From contig NZ_AOCN01000012.1 of NCBI RefSeq assembly GCF_000350525.1, positions 1 through 64,000 on the forward strand: a DNA stretch of 64,000 nucleotides, given 5' to 3'. The position numbers and the translations under genes were made by a program. This stretch comes from Leucobacter salsicius M1-8 (GTDB taxonomy: Bacteria; Actinomycetota; Actinomycetes; Actinomycetales; Microbacteriaceae). The notes below the pieces were generated by a model. It did not search any database, was not told the origin of the DNA, and saw only the letters and a list, made by a program, of their open reading frames with translations. Of this stretch, positions 35,074 through 44,016 are shown piece after piece (position 1 is the stretch's first letter; each line of letters opens with the position of its first letter).

Positions 35074-36540
35074 ATGTCGAAGAACTATGACGATCAACGA
35101 GCCGGTGATCTCGTCCCGGTGAAGTTCTCCCGGCTGACGCGACGCGGCGTCCTGCTTGGCCTGTCACTCTCGCAGCTGATCGCACTCGGACTTGGCGTCG
35201 GCTCACTGGTGTGGGCGTTCTACGCCGGAGGCGGCATGTTCATCGCGTTCTCGGCACCCGTGTGGCTCTCCGCCGCGGCGACGGTGTGGATCCGGATCTC
35301 TGGACGGGCAATCGTCGAATGGATTCCCGTTGTTTTCTGGTGGCTCTGGAAGAGCACCGGTGGCCAGTTGCTCTATCGGCGACGCGTTGTGAGGCCACGG
35401 CCTGCGGGTTCACTCGCGCTACCCGGCGACATGGCGCGGCTGCGTGAGTATGAGGATCCGATCACTGGCGCCGCGATGGTTCATGACCCGACCGCGAGCA
35501 CTCTCACAGTCATCGTTGCCGTCTCGCATCCAGCATTCGTGCTCCTCGATCCCGGCGAGCAGGATCGGCGCGTCAGCTCTTGGGGTCGTGTGCTCGCAAC
35601 CGTGTGTAGGTCTGGTCGACTCTCGATGCTGCAAATACTTGAGCGCACGCTGCCAGATTCTGGCACCGGGCTCGCTGAATGGTGGGCATCACATGGCAAC
35701 GCCAATGATTCATGGGCGTCAACGACGTACGCCGAACTAATTGAGCGCGCCGGGCCAGCGGGTGAGCGCCACGCCACGACACTCTCCCTCTCGCTAGATA
35801 TGCACGCAGCTGCACGACAGATCCGCACTGCCGGTGGCGGCATTCGCGGTGCTGCAGCTGTTCTTCGCCAAGAGATGTCCACGTTGATCGCTGCGCTACG
35901 ATCAGCCGACCTCGCTCCGTCGGATTGGTTGTCGTGCGGCGAGATCGCTGTGATCTTGCGCTCTGCGTATGACCCCGCAATCGCAGCGACGCTCGAACGC
36001 CACGGTGAACTCGGCCAGTCACTCGCCACCGCGGGGCCGGTCGCCGTGAATGAGTCATGGTCAAGGTTACGCACAGACTCGGCGTTTCATGCGGTGTTGT
36101 GGATCTCAGAGTGGCCCCGCTCGATGGTCTATCCCGGCTTCCTAGCGCCGGTGCTTTTGTCCTCAGGGATCCAGCGTTCCTTCTCGCTGCTATGCACTCC
36201 GATGCGGTCGGATCAGGCAGCACGCGACATCCGCAAGAAGAAGACCGAGTACATCTCAGACGCGGCTCAGCGCCAGCGCATCGGCCAGATCGAGGATGCC
36301 TCGCAGACCGCTGAGTTTCAGGATGTGCTCCAGCAGGAAGCCGACCTCACCGCGGGACACGGAATCTTGCGTTACACGGGGCTCATCTCAGTTTCCGCAC
36401 GGACCGCTGACGAACTCGACGCAGCCGTCGCCGCGATCGAGCAGGCCGCCATCCAGGCATCGTGTGAGACTCGTCTCCTCGTCGGCCAGCAGGCTCAGGC
36501 GTTCACCGCGGCGGCACTGCCGTTATGCCGCACCGTCTGA
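35074..36540 (+). CDS. SCO6880 family conjugation protein
   Basis: 488 residues. Two N-terminal membrane segments in a PrgI-like region (GVLLGLSLSQLIALGLGVGS, then FIAFSAPVWLSAAATVW) are followed by a soluble VirB4-like N-terminal domain. It lacks a Walker A motif, as is usual for this family. SCO6880 proteins pair with a separate VirB4 ATPase, which lies at 38276-39790. Characteristic strings: ERTLPDSGTGLAEWWASHG and RSDQAARDIRKKKTEYISDA. Core mating-channel component. Confidence 0.85.
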   Translation: MSKNYDDQRAGDLVPVKFSRLTRRGVLLGLSLSQLIALGLGVGSLVWAFYAGGGMFIAFSAPVWLSAAATVWIRISGRAIVEWIPVVFWWLWKSTGGQLLYRRRVVRPRPAGSLALPGDMARLREYEDPITGAAMVHDPTASTLTVIVAVSHPAFVLLDPGEQDRRVSSWGRVLATVCRSGRLSMLQILERTLPDSGTGLAEWWASHGNANDSWASTTYAELIERAGPAGERHATTLSLSLDMHAAARQIRTAGGGIRGAAAVLRQEMSTLIAALRSADLAPSDWLSCGEIAVILRSAYDPAIAATLERHGELGQSLATAGPVAVNESWSRLRTDSAFHAVLWISEWPRSMVYPGFLAPVLLSSGIQRSFSLLCTPMRSDQAARDIRKKKTEYISDAAQRQRIGQIEDASQTAEFQDVLQQEADLTAGHGILRYTGLISVSARTADELDAAVAAIEQAAIQASCETRLLVGQQAQAFTAAALPLCRTV

Positions 36541-36548
36541 AGCATCCC

Positions 36549-37406
36549 TTATCCGACGTGAAAGTCTCGTTCCTTCAGCTCGCCGTCCTCGTTCCAGCGG
36601 ATTCGAAGAACATCCGGGTCGCCTCCACCCATGTGGTGCATGACGGTGAGTCGTCGGGTTTGGCCTGCATGGATCACTGTTGGCGTACTGTCGTTACCCA
36701 GCATCATGCTTGAGTTATCACCTACCGTCTCAAACGTGACCTCGTGTGCGTCTTCGTCACCAGTATTAGTGATCTCAATCCAGTGCCTGTTCGAGTATCG
36801 AGGCTTGCCTTTGTTGTCGAAGCTCTTAACCTCACGCTCCTGTTGCGGCTGAGCGGTAAGTTGAACGCCACGCTTCGAAGAAATCAGTGTTGGTGCTTCG
36901 AGATCCAGCTGAGCGATATCAAACTCAATAGCCTTCCAAACTTCATGTCCTAACTGAGCTGCGGTCGCAAACTCGCCCAGCAGGCCACGTTGGCTAACTT
37001 CAGCCCTGAACTCACGGAGGCCATCCAGCTGGCGTGTATCCACATCATTCGGTAGCGAGGCCGTCGAAAAGTAGAGGTGTACCGGCATTCCACTGGAGAC
37101 TGCCCGTTCGATCTCTTCGACGGTTCCGGAGACTGCGTCTGGGGTTGGAGAGCCCAATCGACTGCCAAATAAGGCGAAGACTATATCGGACTCGTCAACG
37201 CCTTGAGAGTTGATCAGCGACTGTGGATGGTCTCCCAGGACTGGAACAGAGGAACTCTCCCATCTCCACGGCAACAGCACGATCTGCTTGTTCTTTGCAT
37301 TTGCATTGTTCCAACCGTTGATCGAGGCTTCGACAGCATCGCGGGCATCGGGGATGTCTGACGGCGACGCGATCATTACGCGGAGGACAGTTGCACCAAA
37401 GCTCAT
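36549..37406 (-). CDS. DUF4062-type protein with Ig-like tail, lone cargo gene
   Basis: 285 residues from the ATG at 37406 (an upstream ATG at 37436 is possible). The N-terminal half matches DUF4062: VLRVMIASPSDIPDARDAVE, LLPWRWESSSVPVLGDHPQ, SDIVFALFGSRLGSPT and SGTVEEIERAV. This TIR-like Rossmann fold is used as a sensor or effector part in STAND-type proteins. The C-terminal ~95 residues look like a beta-sandwich (HWIEITNTGDEDAHEVTFE). It runs against the transfer operon and is more AT-rich, so it is probably an acquired accessory, perhaps defensive. Confidence 0.78.
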   Translation of the reverse strand: MSFGATVLRVMIASPSDIPDARDAVEASINGWNNANAKNKQIVLLPWRWESSSVPVLGDHPQSLINSQGVDESDIVFALFGSRLGSPTPDAVSGTVEEIERAVSSGMPVHLYFSTASLPNDVDTRQLDGLREFRAEVSQRGLLGEFATAAQLGHEVWKAIEFDIAQLDLEAPTLISSKRGVQLTAQPQQEREVKSFDNKGKPRYSNRHWIEITNTGDEDAHEVTFETVGDNSSMMLGNDSTPTVIHAGQTRRLTVMHHMGGGDPDVLRIRWNEDGELKERDFHVG

Positions 37407-37496
37407 GTGTTCAAGGGTATCCAACGCTTCCGACACTGCCTCGGGTGTCGTCGCTCACCTGGTTGGCAACTGCAGCCATAACTCCAGGAGGTCACC

Positions 37497-38279
37497 ATGC
37501 CCACGTTCTATGACCCCGGCGCTGATGCCGGGGAAGTATCCGAAGCTTTGCGCGGGCTCGCGCACGCTACTCGTTCATTCGAGAATCCACAGGATCTGTA
37601 CGGGGTGCTCGGCGACCTGCTGTCAGGCGTGCGATCACTCAAACAGGTGCTCGATCAGCTCGCCACCGCCCATGTCGAGAATCGGCCGCGCGCGGTTGGT
37701 GATCATGGTGACCACACCATCGGGTCACAGGACGCTCTTGCGTCCGCCGACGAACTCCATCAGGCCGCGAGCCTGATCGACCAGGCAGAAGAGCGACTCG
37801 ACGCAGCGGCAGCGGCTACGAGCCGCGTTGCTTGGCGCGACGACCCAGCCGCAAACGTACCCCAGGCTGCTCGATGGATCAGTGTCGTCTTCCTGCAAGG
37901 CCCAGAGGCAGATGAGGTTCTCGACATGATCGACAGAGACGGCGCTCTTGCCGGGCTCGACCATCTGAAATCCTGGGACTTCGGTGACGAAACCACAAGC
38001 GCGGCAATGGAGAACGGATACGTTTACGACGTTCCGCCGAGCGGTCCACTTGAGCGTGAGGTACGAGATGGCGACTGCCATCTCGCTTACAGCCACAGCT
38101 TCGAGCACGTCGCCCTGTACCGACTCCATGGTGTTGCACCAGCTGACCGGCTACCCGATGACAAACGGACCCTTGGTGCCCCGTCGGCATCGAGACCGAC
38201 GCGTGAGCAGCAGCAAACGTCATGGTTCGAGCCCGCCAGCATCACGGCGATCAAGCAGCAAAGGGGCCTGGGACTATGA
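37497..38279 (+). CDS. Conjugation-operon protein of unknown function
   Basis: 260 residues, ATG preceded by CCAGGAGG. Helical N-terminal half (LYGVLGDLLSGVRSLKQVL) typical of small regulatory or packing proteins seen between SCO6880 and VirB4 genes in actinobacterial ICEs. The segment 90-120 is Ala-rich coiled coil (QAEERLDAAAAATSRVAW). No catalytic motif. It overlaps the VirB4 start by four bases, so it belongs to the transfer operon. Confidence 0.65.
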   Translation: MPTFYDPGADAGEVSEALRGLAHATRSFENPQDLYGVLGDLLSGVRSLKQVLDQLATAHVENRPRAVGDHGDHTIGSQDALASADELHQAASLIDQAEERLDAAAAATSRVAWRDDPAANVPQAARWISVVFLQGPEADEVLDMIDRDGALAGLDHLKSWDFGDETTSAAMENGYVYDVPPSGPLEREVRDGDCHLAYSHSFEHVALYRLHGVAPADRLPDDKRTLGAPSASRPTREQQQTSWFEPASITAIKQQRGLGL

Positions 38280-39790
38280 GCCACGTTGATGCCGAACGCC
38301 TGCACACGTCGGTCCTCGTCGCTCCAGCATCTGAGAAGCGGCGCGTGCGCAGGCAGCGCAGTCAGGCTGCCGCGAAGTTACAGGCTGAGCAGCAGCAGTC
38401 GGAGCGAAAGGCCGCCCGCGCAAAGTACGCCGCCGAACTGGCAGAACGTCGGGCCGCCACGTATCTCCCGGCAGCTGGAGAGCTTGGCACTGCCCAGCTG
38501 CGTTCTTCCGGAAAGCTTCGCCTACCGCGGCATCAAGACACGTCGGCAACCCTCGCTGGCGCGTACCCATTCCTAGCCGAAGGCGGCCTCGGACCTGACG
38601 GGGTTTTCGTTGGTCAGGACCTGTACTCTGGTGGGTCCTTCGTCTACGACCCATGGGTGCTCTACGCACGCGGCCTCATCACCGCGCCAAACCTCGTGCT
38701 CGCGGGCATCGTCGGTTCCGGAAAATCCAGTCTGGCCAAAAGCCTCTACACACGATCGCTCCCGTTCGGCCGTCGTGTCTACGTTCCTGGCGATCCGAAG
38801 GGTGAGCACACTGCGGTAGCCGAAGCCGTCGGCGGCAAAGCAATCGTGCTCGGTCACGGACTCTCTACCCGGCTGAATCCTCTCGACGAGGGCTATCGGC
38901 CCACAGGTATGAGTGAGGAGAGCTGGTCAGCCACCGTCTCCGCGCGACGACGCGATCTGATCGGTGCACTCGCGGAGACAGTTCTGACGCGACCTCTCAC
39001 TCCGCTGGAACACACGTCGATCGATACAGCGCTGACTGAGGTCGTACGCAGCAACGATGTACCGATCCTTCCGATGGTCGTCGACCACATCCTTGCCCCG
39101 ACCTCGGAAGCGGATCTCGATGGGCGTCTCGCCGAAGACGGACGTCTCGTTGGGCACGCACTGCGGCGGTTAGTCTCGGGTGATCTCGCCGGGCTCTTCG
39201 ATGGCCCGTCGACCGTCACATTCGATCCGACGCTGCCGATGATCTCGCTTGATCTGTCACGGGTGACGGAGAACTCGACGCTGATGTCGGTGCTCATGAC
39301 GTGCTCGTCGGCCTGGATGGAGTCCGCGCTGCTCGACCAGAACGGCGGCCAGCGCTGGTGTATCTATGACGAAGCATGGCGTCTCATGTCTCATCCGGCG
39401 TTGCTGCGACGCATGGATGCTCACTGGCGGCTGGCGAGGCACTACGGAATCGCGAACATGCTCATTTTCCATAAGCTGACCGATCTGGAGAACGTCGGAG
39501 ATCAAGGATCCGCAATGCGAGCTCTGGCCAATAGCCTGCTCGCGAACGCCGAAACGCGGATCATCTACCGCCAGGAGTCCGACCAGCTCGGAGCCACGGC
39601 GAAAGCACTTGGACTAACCGGCACCGAGCAGAAGCTCCTGCCCGGGCTCGGTGTGGGCCAAGGACTTTGGCGCATCAAGGACCGTTCCTTCGTATGCCAG
39701 CACCAACTGCATCCCGGGGAACTGGAACTCTTCGATACCACCACCAGGATGACTGGCGACTCCCGTAAGTTCACGATTCGTGAACCCTGA
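38276..39790 (+). CDS. VirB4-like ATPase of the mating channel
   Basis: 504 residues from the ATG overlapping the previous stop. Walker A GIVGSGKSSLAKSL, Walker B region RWCIYDEAWRLM and the adjacent LLRRMDAHWRLARHYG (arginine-bearing helix) fit VirB4/TraC ATPases. The N-terminus is a charged helix (RQRSQAAAKLQAEQQQSERK). It would power channel assembly and substrate passage. The operon is broken straight after this gene: the coupling protein expected next is 16.7 kb away at 57000. Confidence 0.87.
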   Translation: MSHVDAERLHTSVLVAPASEKRRVRRQRSQAAAKLQAEQQQSERKAARAKYAAELAERRAATYLPAAGELGTAQLRSSGKLRLPRHQDTSATLAGAYPFLAEGGLGPDGVFVGQDLYSGGSFVYDPWVLYARGLITAPNLVLAGIVGSGKSSLAKSLYTRSLPFGRRVYVPGDPKGEHTAVAEAVGGKAIVLGHGLSTRLNPLDEGYRPTGMSEESWSATVSARRRDLIGALAETVLTRPLTPLEHTSIDTALTEVVRSNDVPILPMVVDHILAPTSEADLDGRLAEDGRLVGHALRRLVSGDLAGLFDGPSTVTFDPTLPMISLDLSRVTENSTLMSVLMTCSSAWMESALLDQNGGQRWCIYDEAWRLMSHPALLRRMDAHWRLARHYGIANMLIFHKLTDLENVGDQGSAMRALANSLLANAETRIIYRQESDQLGATAKALGLTGTEQKLLPGLGVGQGLWRIKDRSFVCQHQLHPGELELFDTTTRMTGDSRKFTIREP

Positions 39791-39798
39791 AATGGTGG

Positions 39799-39847
39799 GA
39801 ACTCACGGGTCCAGGTGCTGTTTCAGCGTATCTGGACCCGTGAGTTC
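39799..39847. terminator. Perfect 16-bp inverted repeat between convergent genes
   Basis: GAACTCACGGGTCCAG pairs perfectly with CTGGACCCGTGAGTTC around a 17-base loop, in the 64-base gap between the VirB4 gene and the oppositely directed fusion gene. It can serve both strands as a terminator, although T-runs are absent. It also marks the left edge of the metal island. Confidence 0.65.
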
Positions 39848-39854
39848 GTGCGGG

Positions 39855-41801
39855 TCAGGCTGGGGTCGCGGCGAGGCGGTTTTGCGCTTCCCATGCCTGG
39901 GTCGCGACCTGGACGGCGTCCCATGGGGAGCCGAGGGGTGGGGTGTAGGAGAGGTCGAGTTCGGTGATCTGCTCGATGGTGAGCCCGGCGTAGAGGGCGG
40001 TGGCGTAGGTGTCGACGCGTTTGGCGACCTCGGTGCCGCGCCTGCCGACGAGTTGCGCGCCGAGCAATCGGCCATCGCGGGTGTTGCCGGTGATGCGGAA
40101 GTGGATGGGGTGCGCGCCGGGGTAGTACCGCTTGTGATCGTCGGCCGCCGCCGCGATCGTCGAGGGCGTGTATCCGGCGGCGATCGCCTCGTGATCGCGC
40201 AGGCCGGTGCGGGCGGCGACGAGGTCGAAGACTTTGACGACCTGGGTGCCGACGGAGCCTTGGAAGGCCCGGTTGCCGCCGAGCGCGTTCTCTCCGGCGA
40301 TGCGGCCCTGCTTGTGGCTCGTGGTACCCAAGGGCAGGTACGTCTGGCCCAGGAGGCGGTGGTGGGTGATGATGCCGTCGCCGGCGGCCCATACGTGCGG
40401 GAGCCCGGTGCGCATGTGCTCGTCGACGACCACGGCGCGTCCCGCGCCGAGGCGTGCCCCGGCCCGTTCGAGCAGTTCGGTGTTCGGCCGGACACCGACG
40501 ACGACGAGGACGAGGTCCGTGGTCTGCGTGAATGGCTGGCCGGCGCGGGTGCCGGTGACGGTGAGGCCGGCCGGGGTCTTCTCGATGCCGGTGACGGTCG
40601 TGCCGGTGACGACCTCGACCCCATGCGTGGTGAGCTCGTCGTGGACGAGGGTGCCGAGTTCGGGGTCGAGGGTGGAGAGCACTTCGGGGCCGCGTTGAAG
40701 CTGGGTGACCGTCATGTCGCGGGTGATGAAGGCTTCGGCCATCTCAAGGCCGACGTAGCCGGCGCCGACGATGATCGCGGACTGCGGCTGCCGCGCGGTG
40801 AGGTCGTGGTCGAGGGCGAAGGTGTCGCCCATCGAGTGGATGACATGCACCCCGTCTACCGGGGTGAGCTGGTCGAGGCCGGCGATGCCAGCGTGGGACG
40901 GGAGGGCACCGGTGCCGACGATCAGTTCGTCGTAGCCGATGTCTTCGGTGCGGCCGTCAGGGGTGCGGACGGTGAGGCGCCGCCCTGCGACGTCGATGTC
41001 CGTGGCGAAGGTGTTGAGCCGCAGGCTCATCCCGGTCGCTTCCAGGTCGGCGGCGGTGCGGTGCGCGAGCGACTGCCACGGCTGGACTTCGCCGGTGAAG
41101 TAGTAGGGGATGCCGCAGATGGAGAAGTTCGGATACTCATCCGCCACCACCACGGTCACGTCGGTGCTGGGGTCGAGTTCGCGGGCGCGGAGGGCGGCGG
41201 AGATGCCGGCGAAGGTGTCGGTGAAGATCCGGCCGATCGTCACGGCCTGGTTGGCGAATGACGTGGAGGAGGTGAACCAGTACGCGGCGCCGATGTAGGC
41301 GCCGACCGCGGGGGCGACCAGGGCGCTGCGGCCGGTGCGGGCGAGGGCGAAGATCAGCAGGACGAGGCCTGCGGTGGCGACGACATCGCCGAGCAGATGC
41401 CCTGCCGAGAACCGATCCGTCGTGGCGATCGTCGTCGGGGCGTCGAACATCAGGTTCGCCAGCACCGCCCCGCCGATCCCTCCGGCGATCTGCGCGACGA
41501 GGTACGCGGTGATCTCGGTCGGCCGGTGTCGGGTGCCGAGGAGCCGGTCGGCGAGGGTGACGACCGGGTTGAAGTGCGCCCCGCTGACGGGCTGGAAGAT
41601 CAGGATGAGCACGGTCAGGCCGAGCGCGGTCGCCAGCGAGTTCTCCAGCAACTGCAGGCCGACGTCATCTGGCGAGAGTTGCTGGGCGGCGATGCCGGAG
41701 CCGACCACGACGGTCACCAGCAGTCCGGTGCCGAGGAACTCGGCGATCGCGCGCCGCCACAGCGGCGAGGAGGTCGATCTTGCGCTTGTTTCGTGGTTCA
41801 C
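39855..41801 (-). CDS. Aquaporin - FAD/NAD oxidoreductase in-frame fusion
   Basis: 648 residues from a GTG at 41801, apparently leaderless. Residues 1-200 are an aquaporin/glyceroporin with the first box as NPV (78-80) and the second box as NQA (184-186) where NPA is usual; the last helix is missing. At about 198-203 the chain passes directly into a pyridine-nucleotide disulphide oxidoreductase (SAALRARELDPSTDV, SICGIPYY, NAD fold IIVGAGYVGLEMAEAF). That enzyme has lost its own N-terminal FAD GxGxxG segment. Both parents occur as separate genes in arsenic operons, so an in-frame deletion joining them is the simplest explanation. Function of the product is doubtful. Divergent from the ArsR-ArsC gene. 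Confidence 0.85.
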   Translation of the reverse strand: MNHETSARSTSSPLWRRAIAEFLGTGLLVTVVVGSGIAAQQLSPDDVGLQLLENSLATALGLTVLILIFQPVSGAHFNPVVTLADRLLGTRHRPTEITAYLVAQIAGGIGGAVLANLMFDAPTTIATTDRFSAGHLLGDVVATAGLVLLIFALARTGRSALVAPAVGAYIGAAYWFTSSTSFANQAVTIGRIFTDTFAGISAALRARELDPSTDVTVVVADEYPNFSICGIPYYFTGEVQPWQSLAHRTAADLEATGMSLRLNTFATDIDVAGRRLTVRTPDGRTEDIGYDELIVGTGALPSHAGIAGLDQLTPVDGVHVIHSMGDTFALDHDLTARQPQSAIIVGAGYVGLEMAEAFITRDMTVTQLQRGPEVLSTLDPELGTLVHDELTTHGVEVVTGTTVTGIEKTPAGLTVTGTRAGQPFTQTTDLVLVVVGVRPNTELLERAGARLGAGRAVVVDEHMRTGLPHVWAAGDGIITHHRLLGQTYLPLGTTSHKQGRIAGENALGGNRAFQGSVGTQVVKVFDLVAARTGLRDHEAIAAGYTPSTIAAAADDHKRYYPGAHPIHFRITGNTRDGRLLGAQLVGRRGTEVAKRVDTYATALYAGLTIEQITELDLSYTPPLGSPWDAVQVATQAWEAQNRLAATPA

Positions 41802-41814
41802 CTTGACGACGATA

Positions 41815-41841
41815 CATTGCTCAGTCACTATTGAGGTAATG
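41815..41841. promoter_or_regulatory. Candidate ArsR operator between divergent genes
   Basis: CATT-G-CTCA...TGAG-GT-AATG forms an interrupted inverted repeat in the 37-base gap, reaching into the ArsR-ArsC start codon. A repressor bound here would block both the fusion gene and its own gene. Short spacing implies leaderless messages. Confidence 0.5.
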
Positions 41842-42516
41842 AACATTGAGCGAACTGACTTGACGGGGCGAGTGGCGCGGTATGCGGCGCTGGCCGATCC
41901 GGTGCGACTGCGGATCATGGACCTACTGACCCTGGGCGATGTCGCCCCGGTCGAGCTGCAAGCCGGGCTGGGAATCTCGTCCAGCTTGCTCGCGCATCAC
42001 CTGAACCAGCTCGAGCACGCCGGATTCCTGGTGCGCACTCGGTCTGAGGCCGACCGGCGCCGCACCTACCTGCACCTCGCCCCCGACGCGTTCTCGGGGC
42101 TGACCCCGTCGCCGGGGCTCGGGGTGCGGCGGGTGGTGTTCGTCTGCACCGGCAACTCCGCCCGCTCCCAGCTCGCCGCCGCCCTCTGGCACGACGCCAG
42201 CGACATCCCGGCAGCCTCGGCCGGCACCCACCCGGCAAACGCCATCGAGCCCGGCGCGATCGCCGCCGCGAACCGGCACGGCCTCACCCTCCGCGCCACC
42301 CGGCCGCGCGCACTGGAGGACGTGGCCGAGGCGGACGACTTCGTGGTCACCGTCTGCGACACCGCCCACGAAGAACTCGCCGGCACGGGCGGGGTGCACT
42401 GGTCCGTGCCTGACCCCGTGCGCGACGGGTCCGATGCTGCATTCGATGCGGCCTTCGAAGACATCGCCGACCGCATCCAGAGCCTCGCCCCGAGACTGAC
42501 CACCACCAAAGGATGA
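41839..42516 (+). CDS. ArsR repressor fused to ArsC-type arsenate reductase
   Basis: 225 residues. Residues 1-90 are an ArsR winged helix (ADPVRLRIMDLLTLGD, LGISSSLLAHHLNQLEHAGF). Residues ~95-225 are a low-molecular-weight phosphatase-fold reductase with the CxxxxxR loop VFVCTGNSARSQ and later VTVCDTAHEE. It lacks the helical spacer seen in the second fusion at 49368-50369, and the Cys pair of that repressor is absent. Known actinobacterial ArsRC fusions sense arsenic and reduce arsenate. Translation starts at 41839, with no good ribosome site. Confidence 0.82.
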   Translation: MNIERTDLTGRVARYAALADPVRLRIMDLLTLGDVAPVELQAGLGISSSLLAHHLNQLEHAGFLVRTRSEADRRRTYLHLAPDAFSGLTPSPGLGVRRVVFVCTGNSARSQLAAALWHDASDIPAASAGTHPANAIEPGAIAAANRHGLTLRATRPRALEDVAEADDFVVTVCDTAHEELAGTGGVHWSVPDPVRDGSDAAFDAAFEDIADRIQSLAPRLTTTKG

Positions 42517-42550
42517 CGACGCTACCCCGCCAGGGGCGAGCGCTGAACCG

Positions 42551-42623
42551 ATGGCCGCGAGCATCAGTTCTCCATCTGCAGCGCACAGGCGTGAGTGCTC
42601 AGGAGTGATTTGGCCTGACTAAA
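42551..42623 (+). pseudogene. Possible truncated gene start, cut by the IS element
   Basis: An ATG 34 bases after arsRC begins MAASISSPSAAHRRECSGV and is cut at 42606 by the IS left end, reaching a stop inside it. The position after arsRC is where an arsenite efflux gene is usual, so it may be the stump of one. Evidence is positional and weak. Confidence 0.25.
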
Positions 42624-42642
42624 GTTCCGACATGGTTGTCCG

Positions 42643-43555
42643 TTACATCGTCAGTGCGGGCAACGGTTCAGTGACAGCGTAGTACGCCGCTTCAACCTCT
42701 GCAGGGGTACGCATATCAAGCTCCCCGTGAAGGCGTTCGTTGTTCCACCACCACACATATTCCAACGTCGCAAGCTCGACCTGCTCGACCGTTTTCCAAG
42801 GCCCCTGCTGCCTGATCAATTCGGCTTTGTAGAGCGCGTTCACTGCTTCAGCCATCGAATTGTCGTAGCTATCGCCGACTGTCCCGGTTGACGGGATCCG
42901 CGCCGAGCTCTGCGACCCGGTTGGTGTAGACCATCGACATATAATTCGAGCCGTGGTCGCTGTGATGCACCAACCCCTCGAGATCACCACCGGCCTGCCA
43001 GGCCGCCATCTCAAGCGCTTGCAACGGCAATACCTCGGCCTTGAGTGTTGAAGCGACATTCCAGCCGACGATTCTGCGCGAGTACACGTCGGTCACGAAC
43101 GATACGTACGCGAACCCAGACCACGTCGCAACATAGGTGATGTCGACGACCCACAACCGCTTCGGTGCTGCCGCAGTGAAGTTCCGATTCACGAGATCAC
43201 CTGGCAGCCGGTCCGCCGGGTCGCTCTTCGTGGTGAATGCCCGTTTCGAGCGTTGCACGCCGCGTACTCCAGCGATCTTCATGAGCCGCTCGCAGGCGTC
43301 ACGGCCAATTTCCCAGCCCTCACGCCGCAATAGGGCATGCATTTTGCGGCGACCATACACGCCGTAATGCTTGTGGTGGAGGCGCGTGATCTCCGGGATG
43401 AGGATCTCATCACGGAGGTGCCTAGCTGAAGGCAGCCGGTTCCTCGCTGCCCGATACCCGCGTGAGGTGAGGAAACCACGGACTGCCGCACGTAGCGTGC
43501 GGCAGAGGAACTCGACCCCGAAACGATCACGATACTTATCGATGAATCGGATCAT
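42643..43555 (-). pseudogene. IS3 transposase orfB, frameshifted
   Basis: The DDE integrase core reads VVDITYVATWSGFAYVSF (first Asp) and LVHHSDHGSNYMSMVY (second Asp) in one frame. It then needs a one-base shift near 42898 to reach IPSTGTVGDSYDNSMAEAVN with the catalytic Glu. Removing one G from the run gives a continuous VAELGAIPSTGTVGDSYDN. The start codon overlaps the orfA stop (ATGA). Because the shift lies between the second Asp and the Glu, no active transposase is expected. Confidence 0.85.
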
Positions 43556-43866
43556 TTCGATCGTGGCCGGTCGAGTTCCTGCGCGAAAAATATGCTCGCA
43601 GCTTTGAGAACTTCATTCGCTTTCCGAAGCTCCGCATTCTCGCGGCGCAACCGACGGTTCTCTTCATTCATATCGGTGGTGACACCGGGCTTCGCGCCAG
43701 CGTCGACCTGGGTTTGGCGATGCCAGACGCGAAGCGTGTCGGGCGAGACTCCAAGGAGCCCGCCGATGTGTTTACTCGCCGCATGAAGACTTGCGTGTTC
43801 GGGTAGAGCTTCGGTGAGCATGCGGAGGGCGCGCTCACGGAACTCGGGTTCGTATTTCTTGGCCAT
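43552..43866 (-). CDS. IS3 transposase orfA
   Basis: 104 residues: HTH domain KKYEPEFRERALRMLTEAL and SPDTLRVWHRQTQVDAG, followed by a leucine-zipper helix ENRRLRRENAELRKANEVLK. Typical of IS3-group OrfA proteins that bind the IS ends. Intact, but its OrfB partner is frameshifted. Confidence 0.87.
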   Translation of the reverse strand: MAKKYEPEFRERALRMLTEALPEHASLHAASKHIGGLLGVSPDTLRVWHRQTQVDAGAKPGVTTDMNEENRRLRRENAELRKANEVLKAASIFFAQELDRPRSK

Positions 43867-43911
43867 GGTGTTCCTATCCTTGTAAAAGATCGGAACTTTA
43901 ACCAGGCCAAA

Positions 43912-43992
43912 TCAGACGAGAAGTCCAACAAGGAGGGCCACCAAGTAGAGCCGCACCTGGAATCGCTCCATCCACTCGACCCCGGCTCGCAT
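43912..43992 (-). pseudogene. 5' stump of an arsenite-transporter-like gene
   Basis: A ribosome site AGGAG (about 44007) precedes ATG at 43992, and the frame reads MRAGVEWMERFQVRLYLVAL then LVGLLV, ending in a stop formed by the IS terminus. MERxQVxLYLxAL is the usual opening of Acr3/bile-acid-symporter-type arsenic pumps. The rest of the gene is gone. It lies 24 bases downstream of the thioredoxin-like gene, so it was probably the third gene of that operon. Confidence 0.45.
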
Positions 43993-44016
43993 GGCTCTCA
44001 TTCTCCTCTATGTCAG

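Larger units (their letters stand above)
42606..43914 (-). mobile_element. IS3-family insertion sequence, inactivated
   Basis: The ends are imperfect inverted repeats: TGATTTGGCCTGACTAAAG at 42606 onwards against TGATTTGGCCTGGTTAAAG read inward from 43914, with TTCCGA continuing both. Length 1309 bp, two transposase frames, TG...CA termini. Flanking triplets are GAG and GAC, so there is no clean target duplication, and both flanks carry cut gene ends pointing in different directions. That suggests an adjacent deletion or rearrangement after insertion. Confidence 0.87.

Noticed and set aside
39780-41261. Long plus-strand frame opposite the aquaporin fusion
   Set aside because: Gly/Val/Asp-rich translation without motif, fully antisense to a recognisable enzyme.
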